From Scenedesmus sp. ARA3 (taxonomy: Eukaryota; Chlorophyta; Chlorophyceae; Sphaeropleales; Scenedesmaceae), in NCBI GenBank assembly GCA_004335835.1, contig RWJK01001981.1:26645-61754 (forward strand): a DNA stretch of 35,110 nt, given 5' to 3'. The position numbers and the translations under genes are program-made. Numbering within the stretch: position 1 is the first letter of the stretch; each line of letters begins with the position of its first letter. The notes beneath the pieces were generated by a model, which made no database searches, was not told the DNA's origin, and was given only the letters and a program-made list of their open reading frames with translations. Positions 27,253 to 35,110 of the stretch are shown one piece after another.

Positions 27253-29806
27253 GATTGCAACTGTCAGCACAGCTGATGGTTGTCCTGCAAGCGCTGCTGC
27301 TGCCGTGACTACTGCTGCGACTCCCAATACTGCATTCTGTGCAAGCGATTCCTACTGATGCGCGTTCTTACATGCTTCTGCTGCCGCTGCAGCTCACTGC
27401 ATGAGTCGCGTGCACTGCATGCGCTGCTGGTCAGCAGCCAGGCCAGTGACGGCAGCGCAGCAAGCACGCACGAGCAGGACGCAGTGCCGCAGCTGACGCT
27501 GCCGCTGCAGGACGCGCCCCACCACAGCAGCCAGCAGCAGCACCGCCGACCGCTCAGTGCGCAGGCCTACTACGGCAGCAGCGGGGGTGACCTGGGCCCA
27601 GCAGCTGACCAGAGCCCAGGCGGCAGCATACAGGTGCGGCAGCTGCAGCAGAGCATGCCTTGTGCTGCAGGCTGGCACGCGCTTTTGATGTGTGGCAAGT
27701 TATGCCGCAAAAGGATGATCTTCTGCTGACGCCCCCGTATGATGTGCTGCTGCGTGGAATTCTGGTGTGCCGTGGATGAAGAGCTTGGCGGCTAAGCTGT
27801 TCGCCTTGTGCGTCTGTTCATGACCCTGTGTTATGATGCTGCGTTCCGCACTGCAGGAGTCGCCCCGCCCAGCGCTGAGCTCCGTGGGTGCGCTGACCAG
27901 TGCCTGCGAGGCGCACGACTCGCCCCTGCTCAAGCTGGCAGCAAGCGCCAGCGCATCAACCGCTGGCGCCCTGCTGCGGGGCAGCCAGCAGCAGCAGCGT
28001 GCAGGCGCGCTGGGCAGCAGCAGGGTGGGCGGCATGAGCCAGCGCAGCAGGTGAGGCGCGCCATGTGATGTGTGCAGCTGTGATGACTGCTGACAGACGC
28101 CATCCACCAGCTACAAGGGGAGCACTGCACAGCTTCCTGAGCAACAGCAGGTCATGCAGCAGGAGCTTGTGTGCATATGTGCTGATACCCACTTGCTGTG
28201 CGCGTGTGGCAGGCGCTCAGGCAAAGCTTGTACTGTGTCACGTTGTTGATTGCCGCAGGCCACCTGTGCCAACCTCCGCCAGCGTGTCTGCTGGCGCCAA
28301 CTGGCTGGCGGCAGCAGCAGCTGCAGGCAAGGAGGCGGCAGGCAGCAGCAGCTGGGCGGGAAGCTCAGGTGGGCAAGGGCAGGGCGCTGTGCTGGCTGCG
28401 GCAATAGTGGGGCCAGCGATGCGTGTGGCTGGCTGCTTGTCCGTTCCCAGCAATTGGCCTGACATGGTAAGCTGGCTCAGCTAGCTCACAGGGGCTTGCA
28501 GGAGCTCAGCTGACCTCAAAAAAGTGACGGCTGCTGGCGCTGCTTGCCGTTCAACCTGTCACTGCACTGCCCTGCAGGCACTCCTGGCAGGCATGGCCTG
28601 CGCACTGGCAGCAACAGCAGCAGCGTCGGCGGCAGCCGCATCGCTGTGCCGGGTGCTGGAGACGAGGCGGTGCTGCCTGGTGCTGGCGGCGTGTGGGGCA
28701 TGGCTGACGTGGGTGCCAGTGGCGGCAGCAGGCGCGCAGCCAGCTCGGCAGCCAGCGAGGAGCATGCCGGCGGGTGAGGGGCAGCAGCAGCAGCAGCAGC
28801 AGCAGCAGGGAAGATGGTGTGGGGGTCGTGCGCAGCACCCTGAACACATGCTACATGCTGCTGCAGGCATATGCTAAGCAGTTGCACAGTTGGTGGTCCC
28901 TGTTGTCGGTCGTCCTGCAAGCTGTACCTGTCTCTGCAGACCAAGAACAGAGCACACACATATGAAATGTTTGTCGATGCTGCCGGTGCTGCACTGCTGC
29001 TCTGCAGCCACCGCTACTCCTGCTCAGACCTGTCAGATGCAGACAGCGGCAGCACCGCAGGCGACGACGCTGACGCAGACGCCACCAGCAGCAGCCAGCA
29101 GCAGTCCGGGCCTGCTGGCAGGCATGAGGCGCGGCAGCGCAGGCGCAAGAGCAAGGCTGCTGCAGGCCAGCAGCAGGATGATGCAGCAGATTTGTCAACC
29201 ATTGGTGATGCTGATGCAGACACAACCAAGTATCATGATGATGACGATGATGGCGACCTGGATGCTATCCACAGCCTGGGTCAGAGCATGGAGGAGGACC
29301 TGCTGCGGCAGCAGCTGCGCGTCAGCAGCCAGCAGCTGCAGAAGCAGCAGCAGCAGCGCGGCGAGGCGGCCAGTAGCAGCCCGCGGCTGTCACCGCGCGT
29401 GGCGCTGGCGATGAGCGCAGCGGCAGCAGCGGCAACAGCAGCAGCTGGCGGTGCTGCGGCGCGGCGCAGCAGCGGCAGCGGCCTGCTGCCTGTAAAGGAG
29501 GAGGAGCAGCACGGCGAGGCGCAGGTGGGTGGCCTGCGCTGTGTGCAGCTGCAGGGTGGGGGCGACGTGTGCGTTGTGTGGCGGTCTCATGCATTGTACT
29601 GGCGCTGACAGGTGTTGCAGTGTTCACCGTGCTGGCTGCTGTGTGCATCACGTGCTGCTGCAGTGACTCTGCCACTCTCTCTCTCTCTCTGTGCAAAAGT
29701 CTCACTTGTTTTGCTCTGTGTCGTGCTGCTTTGTATTTGAACTCCTCCGCAGGCAAACCCTACATGTATGCCTGCCACACAAGCAGCTGCCGCGACAGCG
29801 TTGTGA
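22841..29806 (+). CDS. Coiled-coil protein of unknown function (16 exons)
   Basis: Exons 22841-23174, 23500-23623, 23878-24010, 24491-24601, 24806-24901, 25337-25468, 25772-25890, 26159-26261, 26471-26569, 26778-26926, 27393-27633, 27857-28050, 28259-28368, 28578-28773, 29008-29524 and 29753-29806 join with phase kept throughout: 903 residues. I do not recognise the family. Residues ~65-197 have a beta-trefoil-like look (GSVVFFQDKRGQ, FALRSLGAEGRYLAASRDL, AGQWRL), reminiscent of fascin-type or FRG1-type folds; this is weak. Residues ~198-470 are Gln/Ala/Glu-rich heptad coiled coil (QQLAEQQQQAMQQRQAM, LERHLHGKDDDIAALSGQV). The rest is Ser/Ala/Gly-rich and probably disordered, with an acidic patch (KYHDDDDDGDLD) and a further helical Gln-rich stretch. 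The start is the first in-frame ATG and is less certain than the internal exons. A scaffold role, perhaps cytoskeletal, is a guess. Confidence 0.78.
24930..25080 (+). repeat. Tandem copies of the coiled-coil gene's exon-5 3' end in intron 5
   Basis: The exon-5 end GGCAGGAGCACGCAGACAAG with its donor (GT at 24902-24903) recurs near 24955-24993 with about 80 percent identity, including a GTGCGG donor. It recurs again in decayed form near 25043-25075. Spacing is about 85 bases. Confidence 0.7.
27201..27252 (+). repeat. (TGGC)13 microsatellite in intron 10 of the coiled-coil gene
   Basis: A perfect tetranucleotide tract of 13 units. It is the only repeat of this kind in the window. Confidence 0.95.
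29674..29690 (+). repeat. (CT)n tract in intron 15 of the coiled-coil gene
   Basis: A CT dinucleotide run about 60 bases upstream of the last acceptor (ends 29752). Confidence 0.7.
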
Positions 29807-30161
29807 CGAGACCAATGCACCAGCCGCCCGTGAGCTGAAGCGCACCATGGCGGTGCTGCTTGGCGAAGGCCACTGCATGCAGAGTGTAGAACCTGATGTT
29901 GGTGTCATTGAAACAGCCGGTAGAGTTGCTGGAATGCACGCGGCGCTTGGCAGCCGGAGTAGCAGCGAACGCTGCCGGGGCTGGTCACGGCACGTGCCAA
30001 GCATAGGCACCTGTGTACGTTTACTAGCCGACCCAGCCCCAACGTTCAAGTGCACGCCGGCTTGCGTGCCAAAATGTTGATTCACGCAAGGGGGCTAGCA
30101 CACTGCCACACTGCAGCAGAGTATGAAGATGCTGTGTCTCTTGTGCATTGTCATTGCTGAT

Positions 30162-30166
30162 TGTAA
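30162..30166 (+). promoter_or_regulatory. TGTAA polyadenylation signal of the coiled-coil gene
   Basis: TGTAA about 356 bases past the stop at 29804-29806. Confidence 0.45.
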
Positions 30167-31128
30167 AGTCGGCAAAAGTTGTGTTCATGTGACATGGAGG
30201 TATTGACTTATGGGAAGCCGAGCAGCTGACGCTTGCCTAGGCACTGCAGGCAAGCTTGGGCCATGCTAGCATGTGCGGTCACCCCACGGTGCTGTGCAGT
30301 CTGCAGTAGGTGGATTGCCACTTCCCCTGATGTAAGAGGATCTCAACACCTGCTGAGACATGACCGAAACTCACTACCACGGCGTTACCTGCATGGTTTG
30401 TTGCAATTGGCTGATGGTGCGGTGTGGCAGGGTGGCAGTTGTGTTGTAGTTGTTTGCCAAAACCTTGACTGTGAAAGCAACAACAGCCGCACAGATCGGC
30501 CCCTATTAAGATCATTTCAATGTGTTTTGCAGATCCGCAGGCTTCCCCTCCCCACACGCCGATGACAGACGTGCTTTGACCGCGTGGGGGTTCTATGAGC
30601 CACTTGCACCCATCTAAGTGCCTGCCGCCGTGCACGTACGGACGTCAATCAGACCAATAGATCTCAACGTGCTTTGAACAGACGCTGCTGCTTGATTCCG
30701 CTGTGTGGTGCTAGCTGTTGCTGACGTTCCAAGCAATCAGACAGCATGCTGGCTCGTGGAGTAAGTCGCACATGCGTTAGGTGAGCTCAAGCAGCACGCT
30801 AGAGTGCACGCAGGTTCGGTAGCACGCTCTTGCCACCCACCAGTGCCTGTCGCACTGCCAGCCCTTGTTCGTTTAGGCTCTCTCAACGGCTTGAGCGTTG
30901 ACACACGTCATTAAACAGCTGGAAATGTGCACTGTCCAGCAGCAAGCAAGCTTTCGAGCAATCACAGGTGTCACCTCGGCCTTTCCTGGCGCTGTCTGTC
31001 TCCCTAGCAGCCTGATCACACACATCTAGATCATTGGAGGCGCTGGAACGGCAAACGTTATCTCTGAACAGCGATGCTGCCCCGCTGCTGTGCTGCGCAG
31101 GGGCAGCAGCAGGCTGGTGCAGCAGGGC
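30167..31128. other. Intergenic region upstream of peroxiredoxin
   Basis: No coding region is supported here. It should include the peroxiredoxin promoter and 5' UTR. An ATG at 31074 opens a different frame and would be an upstream ORF if transcribed. Confidence 0.4.
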
Positions 31129-32992
31129 ATGTTGGCCCGACCAGCAGCTGCCTCCAGGGCCAGCAGCGTGCGTGCATACGCGCTGTCGGTGGGCGACAAG
31201 CTGCCTGAGGCAAAGTTCCGCTACTTTGACGGCGAGGGCAACATGAAGGAGCTGGGCACTGAGCAGCTGTGCAAGGGCAAGAAGGTGGTGCTGTTTGCTG
31301 TGCCTGGCGCGTTCACGCCCACCTGCAGCATGAAGCACCTGCCGGGCTTCATTGAGAAGGCGGAGGAGATCAAGGTGCGGCGGCTGGCTGTGTTGGGAGG
31401 GAGTGAGTGTTAAGCAAGGGGCTGGCCTGCGATGCAGTATGCTCCTGCAGCTGTGTAATAGGCAGGTGAGGAGAGGGGAAACGGCAGGCGGCCTGGGGGC
31501 CAGCATCAAGGTGGCAGAGTGGAGGGGCTGCCTCAGCTGCAGCATGGTGGCGGCCTGGGACTTGGCATGCTCTAGCAGGCAGTGTTTTCATGCTGATTGT
31601 GCTACAAATCACAGCGGTGATGGCAGCAGCAGCAGCAGCAGCAGTGCCAGGCAGCAGGGTATGAGCAGGGATCGCCTGCTTGCTAGTCTGGCAGGCGAAC
31701 CAGCAGAGTGTGCTGTGACGTACAGCAGTGCATGCTTGCAGGATAAGGATATGCAATGCATGCACAGCAATTGCACAAGCGAGTTGTACGATGCTGCTGT
31801 GGCACAGCAGCTTGCGCCGCCTCTGCACAGAGCCTGCAGCCGCGCCCTGTCCCTTCCTGGCTTGCAGCAAGCCGCCTCAGCTCCTGCTGGCTCCATGGTC
31901 TGCTAGGCTGGTGCCTCCATGCCTGTGTGCACATTCATGTTGCCATGCTCTACTGCCTGGCACCTGCACATATTTGGTCCGGCGCTTGCCTTGCTGACAC
32001 ACATGTAACCTTCCCTTGCACTGCTGGCTCCCTCCGCAGTCTCGCGGCGTGGACGCCATCGGCTGCGTGAGCGTGAACGACGCGTTTGTGATGGACGCGT
32101 GGGGCAAGAGCGTGGGCGCGGGCGACAAGGTGCTCATGCTGGCGGACGGCAACGGCCAGTTTGCCAAGGCGCTCGGGGTGGAGCTGGACCTGGCTGATAA
32201 GGGCCTGGGGCTGCGCAGCAGGCGCTACGCGCTGCTGGCTGAGGACCAGGTGGGTTGATCTAGGGGGATGCTGCAGCTGCTGATGGGGGGTGGAACAAAG
32301 CATTGGTGCGGGTCGTGAGCCAGCTGTTGCATCAGGTGTGGCAACTGTGGGGGTGGCGGTGGCAGCAGCAGGCGCTGCGCGCTGCTGGCCGAGGACCAGG
32401 TGCGGTTTGCTGGGAAGTCTCAGCACACCTGGTAACGAAGGGTGTCATGGAGGGGGGTTACACTGGTGGTGGATGAGCGTCGTGGACTGTGGCAGTGGCA
32501 GGCGCTACGCTGTGCTGGCTGAGGACCAGGTGGGTCAGCCGCTGCTTGGGCCGTCTGCTGCTGTTGCTGCTGTGGAGCAGAACAGAGTATGGCGGGGTTT
32601 GGGGTGGGCTGCTGCGTGGCGGGTTTCAGGGTTGGCTTTTGTGGCCGTGACAGCGCAGCAGATGATGTAATTTCGTGATGAGGTGGGGCTGGGGCTGCTA
32701 GCAACCAGGGAAGGTGTGCTATGCTGCATCTGCACTGCAGGTGGTCCATCGCCATCCAGTGCTGGCGATGATGGCTGTGCTTGGCCGCTCATCGTTGCTT
32801 GCAGGAACTGCGCACGGCTGGCTCTCAGATTCTGTTGGTTGCTGCTGGGTGCTACAAAGCACTCACACCTGCTGTTGCTGCTGTCGCTGCTGCTGCTGCT
32901 GGCGCCCCCAGGTGGTCAAGGTGCTCAACCTGGAGGAGGGCGGCGCATTCACAGTCAGCAGCGCAGACGCCATCCTGGAGGCGCTGGCCTGA
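31129..32992 (+). CDS. PRXII: Type II (atypical 2-Cys, PRX5-like) peroxiredoxin, organelle-targeted (3 exons)
   Basis: Exons 31129-31374, 32040-32249 and 32912-32992 join at codon boundaries to give 178 residues. The enzyme reduces H2O2 and alkyl hydroperoxides, with thioredoxin or glutaredoxin as reductant. The peroxidatic Cys is in PGAFTPTCS; the second Cys is in [10 protein letters not shown] about 25 residues on, as in plant type II enzymes. The rest ([50 protein letters not shown]) is full length and intact. The first in-frame ATG gives a short Ala/Arg/Ser-rich presequence without acidic residues ([15 protein letters not shown]), which suggests import into mitochondria or plastid; the frame is open further upstream without an ATG that I noted. 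Intron 2 contains two copies of the exon-2 end. Confidence 0.93.
32365..32535 (+). repeat. Two tandem copies of peroxiredoxin exon-2 3' end plus donor in intron 2
   Basis: The true exon end [16 protein letters not shown] (donor GT at 32250-32251) is repeated as [16 protein letters not shown] (GT at 32400-32401) and [16 protein letters not shown] (GT at 32530-32531). Spacing is 150 and 130 bases. Both copies keep the frame of the motif and the donor. Confidence 0.92.
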
Positions 32993-33570
32993 GCAGCAGC
33001 AGCAGCAGCAGCTCGTGAAGCTGGTGAGGGTGGCAGCAGCAGGCAGTGATCCAGCAGTCTAGTGACTGGCTGGCTGACTGCAGCAGTGGGGCGCTGCCAG
33101 GCCAGCGGCGCAGACATTGCTGGAGCTGAGACATTGCTGGAGCTTGAGAGCTCTGTGGCACTGCTGCAGGCGCAGAGGCACTGCTGCTGCAGCCAGCGCT
33201 GCATGGCACAGGCGCAATGCACTGCAGCGGTGTGCCTGCCGGGGGTGCTGCCATGCCGATGTGCAGTGACAGCTATTCACAGGGTTGGTGCGCCACAGCA
33301 GCAGCTGGGCCAGCGCACACCTGTGTCCACAGCAGCATGCTGCACACTCGGTCGTTTATGGACTGCAACGAGTCAGCCCGCTGCTGTCGTACTTGTAGAA
33401 ACAGCAGCAGTAGCAGCAGCAGCAGTGCGGCGCAGCGCGCTTCGGGGTGATGGAAGCGGCAGTGTGGTGCACCAACAGGCTGCCCACAGTTGCTTGTGCG
33501 GTTTGTCAGTAGGGTTGGCCATCAGGATAGGCACAGGCCAGTGTGTGTGAACAACATGCCAGTGACGAGT

Positions 33571-33575
33571 TGTAA
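33571..33575 (+). promoter_or_regulatory. TGTAA polyadenylation signal of peroxiredoxin
   Basis: The TGTAA noted downstream of the stop, 579 bases past 32992, implies a long CAG-rich 3' UTR. Confidence 0.4.
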
Positions 33576-34603
33576 TCTGGTGCAACCAGCACTTGGGTGA
33601 TTTGCATGTGCAGCTGCGGCAGCAGATCAGGAGTGACATCACCGTGTTTGAATGTTGATCAGGCAGCACAGAGACGCAGTGTGCATCAGCCGCTGGCAGT
33701 GGGTGGTTTTATTTCTAGCAAAACTGTGACTGCACTATGCCTCATTTCGTACGGCAGATGCGTGCATCATAATATTGTGCTACAGCATAGTACTTGCTAA
33801 CGCTGACTTGGTCAAGGCAGGAAAGTTGCAAGCGTCACATTTCAACCGCTGTAGTCCTCCTGCAAGGCGGCTACGCGTGCTAGGGCCATCTGGCTAGGAT
33901 TTGATGTCGATAACATGGTTATTGACCAACGAGGCAGAGTCAGTGCTTACATGAGCTGCTGGCCAGTCAGCAACAGCAGCAAAACCGACTCTGGGTATGG
34001 CCGCTGGCGACGTTAGCTATGGCTTACATGGTAACATGATTGGCAGGCAGCAGCAAGCACCGTGCGGCAGCGTGATGTCCATGCGGGCTGAGCTGCACAG
34101 TGCAGACTGTTAATTGCACACTGTGGAGTGGCACTCCATGTTGGTATTTCATGTCTAACCTTGTGACAACACGCTGGTCTGACATCGCCATTCGCCTTGA
34201 TGTGAGTCTCTTGGGTGCATGAGTCAACTCATGCTGGCTGGTTGACCCGCCCAGCAGATGCCGCTGCATGCGGAGCAAACAGCCACTGACAACACCCCCA
34301 GCAGGAACAATCAATGCAGCAGACTAGGCATTTTACGAAAACCACTTTGGGTTGTTGGTTCCTGCGGTGTCAGCGATCATCCGGGTGCAGGGCGTACTGT
34401 CATGTTACATGTTTTTGAATGAGTGCGCACGAACGCCGCTTTAAGCGTCTAAGAGTAGGTGACGATGACTTGTTTAAATTTGATTGATTGTTTACATACT
34501 AGGTATCCCAAAGATAAAGAGCGTAAATTGCCACCGTATTGGACAGGAGCACCACAGCCCACAGTGAATCCACTTGTGTGTTGCCGCAGCTCAATCCCTC
34601 GGG
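33576..34603. other. Intergenic region, no gene seen
   Basis: It lies between the peroxiredoxin 3' end and the ankyrin ORF and is more AT-balanced than the rest. No supported coding or RNA gene. Confidence 0.4.
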
Positions 34604-35053
34604 ATGTTGGCGTTCATCGTTGCAGCGTACCAGCGCTCGGTGGACCGTGTGCAGCAGCTGTTTGACAGAGGGCAGCCAGTGGCAGCAGCAGATGTGCACC
34701 GCCCCCCACCACTCCACCATGCAGCAGATGCTGAAGACTGGACTCCGCTGGCCAATGCAGCCTCAGAAGGCGATGTGGACCGGGTGCGCCTGCTGCTTGA
34801 GGCGGGTGCACCAGCGGCTGCAACAGATGCTGAAGGCTGGACGCCACTGCACCTTGCAGCTAGAGCTTGCCATGGCAGTGTGGTGGAACTGCTGCTACAG
34901 CATGGCGCCATAGTAGCAGCAGCAACAACAACCGGCATCATGGCTCTGCACAAAGCAGCCCAACATGGTCATGCTGGTGTGGTGCAGCAGCTGCTGGCCG
35001 CAGGCTCACCAGAGGCAGCTGCAGCAGCAGTACACACCGACACTGCTAGATAG
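34604..35053 (+). CDS. Ankyrin-repeat protein (single ORF or last exon)
   Basis: The ORF of 149 residues holds about four ankyrin units: a partial first (VDRVQQLFDRGQPVAAAD), then units starting DWTPLANAAS, GWTPLHLAAR and GIMALHKAAQ, each with the V..LL..GA helix-turn pattern. Ankyrin repeats bind proteins; nothing here suggests a partner. The ATG at 34604 is the first in frame. The frame is open further upstream, where TTGCCGCAG just ahead could be a splice acceptor, so this may be the last exon of a gene starting earlier. It ends at TAG 35051-35053. Units 1 and 2 are similar at DNA level (GTGGACCG.GTGC in both), pointing to recent repeat duplication. Confidence 0.75.
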   Translation: MLAFIVAAYQRSVDRVQQLFDRGQPVAAADVHRPPPLHHAADAEDWTPLANAASEGDVDRVRLLLEAGAPAAATDAEGWTPLHLAARACHGSVVELLLQHGAIVAAATTTGIMALHKAAQHGHAGVVQQLLAAGSPEAAAAAVHTDTAR

Positions 35054-35110
35054 ATGGTAGCCACGCCCAAGCGCTTCGCGCAGTCATTTATCACCCCCCT
35101 TGGGGCCCAA

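Noticed and set aside
31074..31128. Upstream ATG as peroxiredoxin start
   Set aside because: It opens a different frame from the conserved peroxiredoxin sequence; the in-frame ATG is at 31129.

Overview
The window looks like nuclear DNA of a chlorophyte green alga, probably a core chlorophyte of the Chlamydomonadales/Sphaeropleales kind. The evidence is intron-dense genes with GT-AG introns, TGTAA polyadenylation signals downstream of most stop codons, heavy CAG/CTG trinucleotide content (poly-Gln, poly-Ala, poly-Leu in different frames), a plant-type VPS9 and type II peroxiredoxin, and a retroelement ORF with an N-terminal GIY-YIG domain. No bacterial features, operons, rRNA or tRNA were seen. 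Most very long ORFs in the CAG-rich parts are frame shadows. I built each gene model by hand from splice sites and checked that reading phase is kept across every junction.

Layout. 2-1315 (-): 5' part of a GIY-YIG retroelement ORF running off the left edge. 1589-6718 (-): PRMT3-type protein arginine methyltransferase, 8 exons. 7504-9321 (+): RBX1-like cullin RING protein, 3 exons. 10423-15751 (+): large unrecognised protein, 5 exons, built of repeated modules; its homologous 3' continuation to 16988 is broken by one in-frame stop and one frameshift. 17999-22437 (-): VPS9-domain Rab5 exchange factor, 7 exons, with a very long Gln/Ala/Pro-rich tail. 22841-29806 (+): coiled-coil protein of unknown function, 16 exons. 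31129-32992 (+): organellar type II peroxiredoxin, 3 exons. 34604-35053 (+): ankyrin-repeat protein. PRMT3/RBX1 and VPS9/coiled-coil are divergent pairs; the large modular gene and VPS9 converge.

The genes do not form one pathway: they are housekeeping signalling, ubiquitin, trafficking and redox functions plus two unknowns. The common thread is structural. In at least five genes, a block spanning an exon-intron junction (exon end plus splice site plus flanking intron) has been copied in tandem into the adjoining intron, leaving one to four decaying copies at roughly 80-310 bp spacing. The clearest is in PRMT3, with five equivalent splice donors. In addition, the large modular gene carries pieces of the neighbouring VPS9 tail in the opposite orientation, so it looks like a locally born chimera. 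CTG repeats sit just upstream of many 3' splice sites.
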